From Campanula takesimana (Eukaryota; Streptophyta; Magnoliopsida; Asterales; Campanulaceae), in contig JAOWBW010001815.1 in NCBI GenBank assembly GCA_026119855.1, positions 1 through 64,000 of the forward strand: a stretch of DNA of 64,000 nt, written 5' to 3'. The notes under the pieces are model-generated. The model saw only the letters and a list, made by a program, of their open reading frames with translations. It was not told the DNA's origin and ran no database searches. The translations under genes and the position numbers were made by a program. This document shows positions 21,248 through 31,722 of this stretch, one piece after another. How positions within the stretch are numbered: the first letter of the stretch is position 1; the number at the start of each line of letters is the position of its first letter.

Positions 21248-22747
21248 ATGACCGGCAGCAGCAACACCATGTTTCTCGAACAACTTTCAGCTATGGTTCA
21301 AGTGCTCCAAGACCAAGTCTCCACTCTTAATAAGGAGGCCCAAAATAAGGATGATCTTTGGCAATCCCACCTCGACAATCAAAGGGAGGCCCACGAGGCC
21401 GAGATGGAGCAAATGAAAGAGAAGCTCACCAAGCTTTCGAGTGGTAAAGACAAAGAGAACAACGAGGAGTCCAAGTGGACTAAGGGTATGTTTCAAAGCC
21501 CTTATGTTAGTGCCCGTACCAAGAAAGTGGGGGAACCAAGCACCAAGAACAATGAGCACAAGATGGTCGATTCAATTATGGCATACATAGATCAACGCTT
21601 CAATAGCCTCAACGTGGGGAAGAGTCCCGACACGAGCCTTTATCAGTCTTCCATTCTCATGAGCATAATGGCCGCTCTCCCCGACAAGTTCAAAATGACT
21701 GACATCAGCAATTTCAAGGGCAACTCTTGTCCCATGGCACACATCGAGACTTACATTTGGGCTATGGTACCGAAGAAGGTCTCTTCCAAGGTTATGGCAC
21801 AATGCTTCCCCCTTTCTATCGAGGGGACGGCAAAGGATTGTTATGCTACTCTCACGCTCACAGTCCGTCTTGATTGGGACACCGCCATGCTTGCCTTCAA
21901 GAGTCAATACCAAGGCAACACCACCCACCGGCTAACCAATAAAGAGCTTAAAAACACCACTCAAAGGGACAACGAGTCCTTTATTGACTTCACTAGAAGG
22001 TGGAATGACAAGCTTGCTGAAATTGTCGAGAGGCCCAACACCAAGGAGAAAATGGACATCTTTCTTAAGTGTCTAAAGATTGATCTCCGCACCCACCTAA
22101 GTGGGGCTTGCTATGCTGATTTCTCTCAAATGTATGAGGCGGGGATCCGAATGGATGAATTGCTTAGGGAAATCAAGAAAAGTGCTCCTACCCTCCGTTA
22201 CAAGGCCACCTCTAGCTCCACAAAAGAGGCTTCAGTTAATGCCGTTACTGCCGACAAGGGGAATTACAAAAGGGTTCATCCACCACAAGGCAAGAAGTTT
22301 CAAGATGATCGTGTATATACTCCTCACCATGGCATGACTATCACCGAGGCCTTTGAAGCTCTTAAAGCCAAAGGGCAAGTTACTCCTCTCCAAGGGTACA
22401 AACCCAAGGCATTACGTCCCAACCATGCTCACCACAAGCATTGTGACTACCACCAACATAGCGGCCACACTACTGAGGAATGCTTCGTCCTCCGCAATGT
22501 CATCCAAGATCTCATTGACAAAAAGGAATTCATAGTTCCTAATGAGGGTGGTGTCAATGTAATAGAGGTAGGAGAGTTTGAGGAGACCACTCATTCAATC
22601 CCAATTGTGAATGAGGGCTCCAATATTATGAATAATATTGATAATTCTTACTATGTTGTGACTTATGATGAGGTAATGAGGGAAGCACTAGAGAATAGGA
22701 AAAAGAAGCAAGATGGGAACGTCAACATGCTAACTCGATCCGGATGA
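21248..22747 (+). CDS. gag: Gag polyprotein of element C
   Basis: Structural protein that would package element RNA. I chose ATG 21248 (MTGSSNTMFLEQL); the frame is open a little further upstream but without an ATG. About 499 aa. Residues ~5-75 form a coiled coil (VLQDQVSTLNKEAQNKDDLW). Residues ~105-290 are the Retrotrans_gag domain (MAYIDQRFNSLNVGKS, LPDKFKMTDISNFKGNSCP, RWNDKLAEIVERPN, FLKCLKIDLRTHLSGA). Near residue 405 is CDYHQHSGHTTEEC, the zinc-like box of Tat/Ogre Gag. The frame ends at TGA 22745-22747 after LTRSG. B continues with RVIA at this place, so the stop is probably CGA changed to TGA inside a longer gag-protease frame. No other lesion is seen, making it the best-kept coding region here. 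Confidence 0.9.
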   Translation: MTGSSNTMFLEQLSAMVQVLQDQVSTLNKEAQNKDDLWQSHLDNQREAHEAEMEQMKEKLTKLSSGKDKENNEESKWTKGMFQSPYVSARTKKVGEPSTKNNEHKMVDSIMAYIDQRFNSLNVGKSPDTSLYQSSILMSIMAALPDKFKMTDISNFKGNSCPMAHIETYIWAMVPKKVSSKVMAQCFPLSIEGTAKDCYATLTLTVRLDWDTAMLAFKSQYQGNTTHRLTNKELKNTTQRDNESFIDFTRRWNDKLAEIVERPNTKEKMDIFLKCLKIDLRTHLSGACYADFSQMYEAGIRMDELLREIKKSAPTLRYKATSSSTKEASVNAVTADKGNYKRVHPPQGKKFQDDRVYTPHHGMTITEAFEALKAKGQVTPLQGYKPKALRPNHAHHKHCDYHQHSGHTTEECFVLRNVIQDLIDKKEFIVPNEGGVNVIEVGEFEETTHSIPIVNEGSNIMNNIDNSYYVVTYDEVMREALENRKKKQDGNVNMLTRSG

Positions 22748-23614
22748 GTCATAGCAAACAACTCCGCTACTTCTGCACCAAGCTCCTCTTCTCAAAGACC
22801 ACAAGCTTGCGACACTCCCGAAGACCCTTTATTGGTTCAACTCAAGAAAACTCAAGCCAACATCTCCATTTGGGACCTCATTGCATCCTCAAAGAAACAC
22901 CGAGATCTTGTCATCAGTAATCTCGATGACACTTCGATCTCTTCCGATACAACTCCCGAAGACCTTACGGCAATGATAGGTCACATTCATTTTGGCAATG
23001 TCATCACCTTTGCCGACATGGACCTTCCACCATTTGGTTCCAACCACAATGAGGCCATTTATCTCAAGGTGAGAGCAAGGGGGAGACCTATTTCAAGAGT
23101 CTTAGTTAACAGTGGTTTCGCACTCAACCTAATGCCCGGCCGAATCATGGGCATACTGGGGCTTAAGAACTCATATTTGAAGCCTTCTACTCAAGTGATC
23201 TGAGGTTACGACAACACTGCCCGTACAGTCATGGGTATGGTAGAAATAGACATTGAGTTTGGGAGTATGGTCATGTCCGTCCCGTTTCAAGTGCTCGATG
23301 TGCCTTCCTCATTCAACTTATTGTTGGGCCGCCCATGGATACACAGTTCTAACGCCGTCCCTTCGACTCTCCATCAGTGTGTGAAGTTCAGAAATGGGGA
23401 TGAAATAGTGACCGTTATGGCAGAAAACATCACTATCCACAGAAAGGGGGAACCCATTCACCAAATTCAGGATGGTTTAGCAGACTCTACCCTCTCCGGT
23501 GTCTCAATCAACGCCATCGACAAAGAAGGGGGAAGCGGGTCATGGACCCTTGGCAATCGCAAAGTCCTCCGCATGATGAGGAACATGAACTACTTCCCTG
23601 GTTTAGAGGCCTAG
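22748..23614 (+). pseudogene. Aspartic protease region, element C
   Basis: Continues in gag frame: LVQLKKTQANISIWDLI, then VLVNSGFALNLMP, where Tat proteases have Asp in place of this Asn, so the catalytic residue looks lost. A TGA interrupts at 23201-23203. FNLLLGRPWIH is well kept. The frame ends at 23614 just after MMRNMNYFPGL; the next conserved LGKYQQGR lies in another frame, indicating a frameshift near 23608. Confidence 0.8.
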
Positions 23615-24660
23615 GGAAATATCAACAAGGGAGAATGCAACCAATTGAGGTTCCTTTTGTTAAGAACAAGTTTGGTTTGGGATATGAGCCTTCCAAAGAC
23701 GATTTAAAACACGAGCAAGCCGTCAAGAATGAAAAGGCCCGAGCTCGTAGGGAAGGCCGTCATTATGAGATTCCCAATCGAAGGCCTTACCGCAAGACGT
23801 TGAATGGCTATTTTGTTCGCCAAGGGGAAGCTGTTCCGTACATGATCTTTCACGAGCCATGGGTTAACAGCAAGGGCATCAGAAAGCCCGGCCTTGAGAT
23901 CTTTGCCAACTGTGAGATCCGGAAGTCTGAAAAGGAACCAACTCCCATGTCACCCCGTGAATGGTGGGGGGAAGAAAGTGACCATAGAGTCCGAGACAGA
24001 GATCACCGTGGGGGCAGAATTGACAGATTTAGCCTCCATGTTCGAGGAACTTGCGCTCATGGATGAGTGCCAAGTCAATGCCATCTACGACACCGACACG
24101 AGAAGGGAGACTATCAGCGAGATCCAGCCAAGCTCCGAGCCGATCAACAACTGGTATTCTACGAAGGGACCCGTGGTATCCGAAGAATTCTTGGTCAATA
24201 AGATGGGTTGCATTCCACGCAAGGTCACAAAAGAAGACGTGTTCACATTCACTTTCGAGTTCGAGAGTGCTTCCGACACCCTCACCCAAGAGAATATGGA
24301 GGCCATATCCGAGCGTGTGTTCCCTTTCTTTGTTAATGAAAAATTTGACCTTTTCGAGTACCCTGAGATTGCAAACATCATGAATGATGAATTAACTAAT
24401 AACGAATCTAATGAACTAGTTAATAACGATTCAAATAATAATGAAATAGACCACTAAAACACAACATACTTAAATGAACTTGCTCAACAGGTCCGTAGTC
24501 GTGGTGAAAATGGTCCAGGGGCTGACGAAGAATTGCATGTTGTTAATATAGGTACCGACGAAGAGCCGAAAGAAACCAAGATCGGAAGCTTCTTCAAGGG
24601 GGACGAGAAAGACAGATTAACTACACTGCTCAGAGAGTTCGTGGATGTATTCGCATGGTA
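23615..24660 (+). pseudogene. Protease-RT linker region, element C
   Basis: LGKYQQGR, FVKNKFGLGYEPSKDD, then YFVRQGEAVPYMIFHEPW are typical of the segment between protease and RT in Tat/Ogre polyproteins. A frame change lies near the G run at about 23965; the original frame then runs to TAA at 24455 after a repetitive Asn-rich stretch (NDELTNNESNELVNN). In Ogre an intron separates protease from RT; I see no convincing splice pair here. Confidence 0.6.
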
Positions 24661-25420
24661 ATACAAAGACATGCCGGGTTTGGACAGAAAGGTCGCTGAA
24701 CACAGAATTCCGATCAGAGACAACGCCAAGCCAGTCAAGCAAAATCTCAAAAAGATCAAGACAGAATGGTCTCTACAAGTCAAGGAAGAGATAAAGAAGC
24801 TTCTCAGTGTGGGCTTCATCAAAGTTATTGAATATATGACATGGCTAGCTAATGTGGTCACAGTCCGAAAAGCCAACGGCAAGGTCCGTGTTTGTGTGGA
24901 TTTCCGAGATTTGAACAAAGCTTCTCCAAAGGATGACTTTCCACTACCCAACATCGACATGATAGTCGACTCCACTGCTGCCTACGAGGTCCGCTCATTT
25001 GTGGATGGTTTTGCTGGGTACAATTAGATTCTCATGGCCGAGGAGGATCAACACAAGACTGCTTTCACAACACTGTGGGGCACCTTTTGCTACATAGTCA
25101 TGACGTTTGGGTTAAGGAACGCTGGGGCTTCTTATCAAAGGGCCGTGACAGACTTGTTCCATGACATGATTCATAAGGAAATTGAGGTCTATATGGACGA
25201 CATGATCATTCATTCCAAAGGGACTGACGGTCAACACTTGATCAACCTCCGCAAGTTCTTTGAAAGACTGCGTCAACACAAGATGAGGCTTAACCCCGCA
25301 AAGTGCACTTTTGGGGTTATCTGAGGAAAAGTTCTTGGCTACATGGTCACAGAAAGGGGTATTGAAGCAGATCCCTCAAAAATCAAGGCGATTATTGATA
25401 TGCCTCCTCCCAAGACATAG
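24661..25420 (+). pseudogene. Reverse transcriptase, element C
   Basis: Reads MPGLDRKVAEHRIPI, VRKANGKVRVCVDFRDLNKA, PLPNIDMIVDS, FCYIVMTFGLRNAGASYQR and the catalytic YMDD at 25190-25201 (EVYMDDMIIHSKG). Stops: TAA just before it at about 24661, TAG 25025, TGA 25322 and TAG 25418. Apart from these it is in one frame. The RT type is clearly Ty3/gypsy. Confidence 0.92.
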
Positions 25421-26030
25421 AAAGAAATCATAGGTTTCATGGGCAGACTTCAGTACATCAGTCGGTTTGTGCACCAGCTCACTTCCATGTGCGAGCCAAT
25501 CTTCAAGCTACTCAAGAAGAATGTGGCTCTAGAATGGACCGACGCTTGCCAAGAAGCTTTCTACCAAGTCAAGCACTATTTGACATGTCCTCCAATTTTG
25601 GTTCCACCTCACAAAGAGAAGCCTCTCTTGCTCTATCTCACAGTGAACGATGAAGCCCTAGGGGCTATGCTAGAACAAGAGCAATGAGACTCCACAAAGG
25701 AGAATGCCATTTATTTTGTCAGTCGCCGATTTCAAGGAGGCGAAAAGAATTACTCCGCCTTGGAGAAGTCATGTGCAGCACTGGTTTGGGTTACTCAAAA
25801 GCTCAAACATTACATGGAAGCCTTTCCGATCAAGCTAGTAGCAAAAGTGGACCCGCTCCGCTACATCTTCGAGAAGCCTTTCATGTCGACATGGATAGCC
25901 AAATGGTACTTCATGCTTGCCGGTTATGACATCACTTACGTCACACTCAAATCCATCAGGGGGAAAGTGTTCAGTGATCAGCTTGCTGAATTTCCGCGTG
26001 ACAAAGTGAAGGGGGAGGACTTACAGTTTC
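25421..26030 (+). pseudogene. First (gypsy-type) RNase H, element C
   Basis: FMGRLQYISRFVHQLT, PILVPPHKEKPLLLYLTV and, after TGA at 25685, YSALEKSCAALVWVTQKLKHY. This is the tether-like RNase H next to RT. The DEALGAMLEQEQ stretch corresponds to the first catalytic region. Confidence 0.8.
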
Positions 26031-26039
26031 CCGACAAGC

Positions 26040-26572
26040 ACTTGGTTTGCACTACAACCGAGGAAAATAAATGGCAACTCTTTTTCGATGGCGCCGCCAA
26101 TAAACACGGTTATGGGATAGGAATGTTGCTTGTCGATCCAAAAGACATCTACACTTCAATTGCCATCCGTCTTGAATTCGAAGCTACCAACAACATTGCC
26201 GAGTATGAGGCATGCATAGCGGGGCTAGAAGCAGCTCTAGAAAGAAATGTCACAGAATTAGAAGTATTCGGTGACTCCCTGCTCCTTATCAATTAAACAT
26301 CGGGTAAATGGCGAATCCAAGATCCGACCCTTCAACAGTATGGTCAACACCTCGAGGAATTAGTCGAACAGTTCCAAGACATCACGTTCAACTATTTGCC
26401 GAGAGACAAGAACCGTTTTGCCGAAACTTTGGCCACTATAGCCTCACTGGTTGAGATGCCCCAAGGAAAAATGGTGAAACCCTTCAAAATTTCAAGGAGG
26501 ACCAGTCCGGTATACTGCATGAACATCGAGATCAATGAAGTCTAAGATAACCCCCCGTGGTACACTGACATC
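26040..26572 (+). pseudogene. Second (archaeal-type) RNase H, element C
   Basis: WQLFFDGAANKHGYGIGM, then EATNNIAEYEACIAGLEAAL and LEVFGDSLLLIN carry the D, E and D residues of an RNase HI fold. Possession of a second RNase H after the gypsy one is a known trait of plant Tat elements. Stops at 26294 (TAA) and 26546 (TAA). Confidence 0.82.
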
Positions 26573-27590
26573 ATGAATTTTCTCAACAACAGCACCTTTC
26601 CCAAGAACAGCAATGGGAAAACCCGAATAGCACTACAAAATCTAGCCGCCAGATATATGTTGATTGGAAACCGAGTCTACAAGAGACATCATCAAGGGAT
26701 CAATCTTTTATGTGCAAACGAGTCCGAAGCTCAAGAAATTATGCACGAAGTCCATGAGGGCGAGTCTGGACCCCACATGAATGGGATTATGTTATCCAAG
26801 AAGATACTCCGTATTGGCTACTATTGGACTACAATGGAAAAAGACTGCATCGAGAAAGTCAAGAAATGCGCCAAGTGCCAGTTCCATGCTAATCTACAAC
26901 ATGCTCCGCCTTCACAACCGTACAACATGACCACACCTTGGCCATTCTCTTGTTGGGGCATAGATATCATCGGCAAAGTCCATTCTATGGGGAGCAGCAG
27001 ACAGTCATTCATCCTTGTAGCCGTGGACTATTTCACAAAATGGGTTGAAGCACAAGCTTACCGAGTTCTCAATGCCAAGAAAGTGGCCGAATTTGTGAAG
27101 AACAACATTATGTGCCGATATGGTATCCCCATGAGATCATCTCCGACAATGGCTCTCACTTCGAGAAAGAAATGGATGCACTTTTGGTTAACTACAAAAT
27201 TACCAAGCACAAGTCATCCCCGTATCGCCCCCAAGCCAATGAAGCGGTCGAAGCAGCAAATAAGACAATCAAAGTCATCATACAAAAATGGCTTCAACGG
27301 GAAGGGATTGGCCCGAGAAATTACCGCTAGCATTGTGGGGCTACCGCACATCAATACGGTCAGCAACGGGAGAAACTCCTTACTCATTGGTTTATGGCTC
27401 TGAAGCCGTACTCCCGGTCGAACTCGAGGTTCCTTCTCTATGGGTTTTACTCGAGAACCAAGTCAACAAGGTTGATTGGATGCAAAGTCGATACGAGCAA
27501 CTAGCCCTACTCGATGAAAAGAGATTAAGAGCATTCGAGCGCACAAGGGCTTCCAACAAAGAATGGCAAGAGCTTTCAACAAAAAGGTGA
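26573..27590 (+). pseudogene. Integrase, element C
   Basis: Zinc-binding part with H-x3-H near IMHEVHEGESGPH and KKCAKCQ. Core: WGIDIIGKVHS (first D), then in a shifted frame ISDNGSHFEKE (second D) and SPYRPQANEAVEAANK (E). Frame changes near 27115 and 27290; LWGYRTSIRSATGETPYSLV and YGSEAVLPVE follow. All three catalytic acids remain, but the frame is broken at least twice. Confidence 0.9.
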
Positions 27591-27799
27591 AACCTCGAAA
27601 TATCAAAGTGGGAGATTTGGTCCTAAGACAACACCCTCCCAATGCCATGAATCCCCTTGGGAAGTGGGGACCTCGATGGATCGGTCCTTACGTGGTCAAA
27701 AGGATACTAAGCGGCGGTGCAGTCCGACTCGTAGACTTGGATAGCGATCAATTGCCAAAGGAGGTCAACCTCGACAAGCTCAAGAAGTTCTACGCTTAA
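27563..27799 (+). pseudogene. Integrase C-terminal GPY/F-like domain, element C
   Basis: KVGDLVLR, then KWGPRWIGPYVVKRIL and LDLDS-type end (VRLVDLDSDQLP) match the C-terminal module of Ty3/gypsy integrase. Its stop at 27797-27799 is the natural end of pol. No chromodomain follows, as expected for Tat. Confidence 0.85.
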
Positions 27800-27828
27800 C
27801 AAATAAAGACCATTAAAAAAAACACTTG

Positions 27829-27924
27829 CTAGGTTGAAAACCCGTAAGGGCGGCCTAGGAAAAAAAACTAGAGCACGTGCAAAAAAGAAGCCCGCGAGAT
27901 TGAAAACCCGAAAAGGCGGTCTAG
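27829..27924 (+). other. Two post-pol stem-loops (type P), element C
   Basis: Thirty bases after the pol stop: CTAGG-TTGAAAACCCGTAAGGGCGG-CCTAG (27829-27858) and again with ATTGAAAACCCG...GGCGGTCTAG (27891-27924). Outer stem CTAGR/YCTAG, inner CCC/GGG. Homologous blocks occur in B and D. They happen to be open in one frame but show no protein-level conservation. Confidence 0.65.
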
Positions 27925-27968
27925 GCAAAAAACAGGGTGCACAAAAAAAAAATGGTCTTCATTTGTTT

Positions 27969-28016
27969 GAACTACGAAGACCTGAGCCTCTCTACAAGAG
28001 GAACGTAGGCAACCTT
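27969..28016 (+). other. Conserved 3' UTR hairpin (type Q), element C
   Basis: GAACTACG, spacer, CCTCT-CTACA-AGAGG, AACGTAGGCAACC. Plus-strand orientation matches the plus-strand element. Confidence 0.75.
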
Positions 28017-28197
28017 CGGGTGCGGTCTAAAATATAATTTTTATACCCAATCATGTCATAACAAAATGCAAATTTTTATTCATCTCTTGAATTATTTTAA
28101 CCACTACAATGGATCTTGTTGAGCAATAAAAGACAATAAAACATTAAATACTAAACAAGTGGTCTATTAATTGCAATCATGGGGTACAAAGAAAAGT

Positions 28198-28620
28198 CTA
28201 ATCTTTCTTCGGTTTGAGAAGCCATTGCTTCTTGCTATAGGCTTTGACTTTATTAGGTGGGGGCAGAGCACTCTTGGAATCACCAAGACGAGAGAAGACA
28301 CTGGGACGGGGCGGAGCTTCATCAACGACCTTCCCTTTCCCTTTGCCTTTTTCAAAACAAGCCTTGACCGGAGCCTTGTAAGGACGCTTCCACACATGAG
28401 GAGAATGATCCTTACCTTTGCCTTTCTTATTCTTCGGAAAATAATGTGGCCTAGGGGCTTCAACATGAACCATCAGCTTCGAAGGCTCCGCAACAACCTC
28501 ATTTGGCCTCCCCAAACGGTCAAAGACACTCGGGCGTGCCTTCACAATAGGGACGGACTTCACTTGCTCACCTTCGGGGACGGACACTTTCACCTCAAAG
28601 GAAAAAGTCATGGGGGCCAT
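28198..28620 (-). CDS. Antisense extra ORF of element C (SVFDRLG/SVFSRLG protein)
   Basis: 140 codons, intact, ATG 28620 (MAPMTFSFEVKVS), stop at 28198. Lys/Pro-rich basic protein with two copies of a short motif, RPSVFDRLG near residue 32 and RPSVFSRLG near residue 107, separated by KKGKGK-type basic stretches. No catalytic domain recognised. Antisense extra ORFs with short conserved motifs are known from Tat elements, so this is probably of that class. A TATA-like box lies 83 bp upstream. Function unknown; possible nucleic-acid or chromatin binding from its charge is only a guess. Confidence 0.7.
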   Translation of the reverse strand: MAPMTFSFEVKVSVPEGEQVKSVPIVKARPSVFDRLGRPNEVVAEPSKLMVHVEAPRPHYFPKNKKGKGKDHSPHVWKRPYKAPVKACFEKGKGKGKVVDEAPPRPSVFSRLGDSKSALPPPNKVKAYSKKQWLLKPKKD

Positions 28621-28702
28621 TCTTGACTAGAATTGGAGACTTAAAAAGATGAGAAGTAGTGCAGAATATTGTTGTGTGACCAAACTGGTCGAAATGGGTT
28701 CA

Positions 28703-28835
28703 AATTTATAGCTGTTGGAAAACCCAGTTCAGAAAAGAAAGGGGCTGTAAATCAGCAGCCCAGACGCGGGCGCCTCCCCCTTTGGACCTGAAACGCGCGC
28801 GCCTCCCGTCTCCATTGCCAGATGCGCGCGCCGTT
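28703..28835 (-). promoter_or_regulatory. Candidate antisense promoter: TATA and three CGCG boxes
   Basis: On the minus strand CGGCGCGCGCATCTGG, GAGGCGCGCGCGTTTC and GAGGCGCCCGCGTCTGG (28764-28835) are followed by CTATAAATTTG (TATA at 28710-28703) and, 83 bp later, the ATG at 28620. The order and words mirror those in the element C LTR. Confidence 0.5.
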
Positions 28836-29116
28836 GACAGAAGACAGAACATAACAGCCCTTGTCAGTTCAGCAATTTCCCAGGCATCCCAACGCCTTCG
28901 ACCTGTAATCAGTTCAGAATCTACAACAACAAAGCAATATTCACCCGCAACAAGTGGAACACTTTGGGCACACATTTTGTTTGTAAAGAGTCAACACCTA
29001 AGATCGAGTCTAAATAAAACATAAAAAATGTAGATAAAATAGCTAGGATTGTAAATATGTGCTAAATGTTATTACATGTTAAAAAATATATTGTTCAGGC
29101 ACTCGTCCTCCCCAGT

Positions 29117-31494
29117 CTACTCCGAACCATCACCAGTGGCACTATGCTCATCCCCCTCATCACCACTCTCTGTCTCTTCATCGTTATCATCAGACTCTTC
29201 TTCAGACTCCTCAACAACAATCTCGTGACGAGCTCTCTTTGGCACCCTTGCCGATGAACTAGCACCTCTGCGGCTCAAACTCCTGCTCAGTAACTGCCTA
29301 GCTGACTGCACAGCCTCATCCACATCAAGGGCCGCATCTCTACAACCTCGCCCTATGCCATGGGCACCCCGAGCCATGCCTCTAGCTGCTCCAGACACAG
29401 TCCCCACAGCCTCCCTGGTCAGGTTCGCTATGTCCCTATAGAGCTCCAGGACTCTCTCCTCCAGACGGCGCAGCCTGCTCCTCATCCCCTTGTTCTGGCG
29501 GCCTATGTACCTATAAGCAGCCACGGGTACCTGTCACAACAGAAACAGGAAACTACATCAGTGTACTGAGATAAGACAGACTAGAACAGAAAGGTGGGCC
29601 ATAATCAGAAATGTGCAAGAAAAGTAAAAGTCATACCACAGCAGTCTGGGCCGGGGGCTACCTCTCCGGTGACATATCTTCAGGGACAATCTCCCTCTGC
29701 TCATCAACAACCCCAAAGTTGAAGTAGGTATAATACGAAGGAGGCAGAGGAGGATCGAAGCAATAACCCGCCCCTGTGGGGGTAGAACTGCGTAGAGGTC
29801 GAGGGGGCAGGCTGTGTTCCCCATGGATCGGCATACATAAAACCCGACATCAAATGATTCGCCCGAAAAAGGCTATAATCCTGGTAAAGATAGATGAAAG
29901 GGGTAGCATCAACCCCTGCCACATACATGGCCCTATCATCCTCAGACAGTGCTCCCCAGTTACGAGGACAGAAAGGAGGAAACTCTGGGACCGCCGGCCT
30001 AGACGGGTTATGGTAATCTACCATCTGGCTCCCATGCTGCCAGTACACCCTCTCTCCCAAGTACATAGCCATGCACTCCACCGAGCTCATCAGTAATCTA
30101 GAACGAGTGTGGAACAGCGTGTGCTCTATGTTAACATAAATCGGCCTCCAGGGGCACAATGACTGAGACACGGACTCATGCTACAGACCATCCAGATACT
30201 GCCGAGCCGAGACCAAGACAATGGGGACAGTGCCGGTTTTCACATTTCTGGCCTTGTAAGACCACCTAGCACAATCAGGATACAGGGGCTGACCCTCTCT
30301 CCCAATCCTGAAGTCCCTCATGCCCAGAATGCCAAAATCCCAAAGCTGCAAACAGAAGCAAGGGAAGAAATTAAACACATTTGAAAGTGCAGAAAAGATA
30401 GAAATATAAAAGGGCAAAACAGTAAATGTACCTCTAAAGCAAGGCAAAAGCCCGTGACTGAGATCCTAGTCAAACGACTAGTCAAGTCCATACCGTGATA
30501 GCAAGCAGCCAGACCCGCTGCACCCCAGTAATATTGCGTAGCCTGTTCCAAGTCTATCAGGAGGTCCAGCAGGGACAAGGCCGCAGAACATCCCCCATTC
30601 ACAAAAAGGGTATGGGACAAAGCATACCAGATAAAGCATTGGGCCACCGCCTCGACCCTGTCAGCATTAACTCCCCAAGACTTAGCCTTAAGGACTCTAA
30701 AGTAAGCCCGAATCCTCCCCCAGGTCTCTCAGGAGTTCTTCACCACAAACTCGTAGTCGACTAGAGCCAACAACTCAGCAGGTGTCCTAGCAACCCGCTA
30801 ACACCACAAGGGACCGGCACCCCAGAAAAAGGCAAACCGGTCAGAGCCGTAAAGTCAGTCGGGGTCATAGTCACCTCCCCCATCGGCAAGTGGAAGGTGT
30901 GATTGGTGTCCCACCATCGCTCCCTCAAAGCCTGAATCACATCAGGATCATTCTTCAACGAAGGCAGACTGGTAATGAAAGGACCGAAAAATGTAGCGGC
31001 CACCCGAGTCTGTACATCATCTGGAAGTTTCCTCCATACAAAAATGGGTGCCTGAGCCTCACCACGGATCTCGGTCAAACAGTTCCACCTCTGAAAGGAA
31101 AACAAGAGACAAAGGAAAAATTCGTCAGCATAACGGCTAGAAAATGGCCAAACCCAACATGAAGAATTCAAGAAAATCACCACGTGCAAACAAGTGTGTG
31201 AGCATGCAAATGGGTGTCCAAGCATTCCTTTCGCAACAAATCAACAAGAACAACAACATGCAGCCATGATCAAAAGGGTTGCTGCAGCAGTATTATGGGC
31301 AGCAATGACATAGCCCTAAAATGCGAAAAATCGACAAGGAGAGGCGAAATCCTTACCAATCCCGCAAAAACAAAGTGGGAGATATGAGTATGGGACTCAT
31401 AAGTCAGTTGCCTTGGGTCCATAGCCTCGACCCCAACCTCGGATTCTTCACCCATGGGTATCTCGAAAGGGGGTGTTTGATGAGAACTCGACAT
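29117..31494 (-). pseudogene. Antisense plant mobile domain (PMD) gene in element C, broken
   Basis: ATG 31494 (MSSSHQTPPFEIPMG); exon 1 ends at GATTG before GTAAGG at 31356. Exon 2 starts at 31090 after CCTTTCAG (RWNCLTEIRGEAQAP) and holds the PMD core WWDTNHTFHLPMGEVTMTP and FTALTGLPF. A frameshift near 30790 and a TGA near 30734 break it; the frame then gives YYWGAAGLAACYHGMD and ends at 30432. Exon 3 starts at 30345 (LWDFGILGMRDFRIG) with a TAG near 30180, then YLGERVYWQHGSQ. Exon 4 (from 29530) encodes a basic stretch (PKRARHE) and a Glu/Asp-rich tail ending at 29117. Same family as the PMD gene in A, sharing W-W-D-T-x-H-T-F-H-L and YLGERVxWxHGS. PMD proteins act in the nucleus in gene silencing in Arabidopsis (MAIN, MAIL1); here it is an element passenger. 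Confidence 0.75.
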
Positions 31495-31627
31495 GATTCC
31501 TCGATAGAATGGTCTCAAATGAACGAAGGAAGCGTTTTGGGATGATTTCCTCGCAGAATTTTAACTCAGAATACAGAGAGTTTGGGATATTTTTGAACTT
31601 GGCTCGAACAAAATGAGCAGTTTCTGA

Positions 31628-31722
31628 ATATATGCTGAACTTAAGCGTGATGCGCGCGCCTCCTGGTGCCCCTACGTGCCGCGCGCGCGTCCCACAGCCA
31701 TTCTCAGACGCGGGCGCCTCCC
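31628..31722 (-). promoter_or_regulatory. Candidate promoter of antisense PMD gene
   Basis: Minus strand: GAGGCGCCCGCGTCTG, ACGCGCGCGCGGCACG and GAGGCGCGCGCATC (31650-31722), then ATATATTC near 31636-31628, then the ATG at 31494. Same three-box plus AT-rich layout as upstream of the other antisense ORF and in the LTRs. Confidence 0.42.

Noticed and set aside
23615..24660. Ogre-type spliced intron between protease and RT in C
   Set aside because: Known for Ogre, but no clear GT...AG pair with kept frame was found; stops are explained by point decay and frameshifts.
27834..28037. Small KGGLGKK-type protein after pol
   Set aside because: The same words recur in B and D in non-open contexts and pair as stem-loops; base pairing explains conservation better than coding.
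28171..28626. Plus-strand frame opposite the SVFDRLG ORF
   Set aside because: Shadow of the antisense ORF; no motif of its own.
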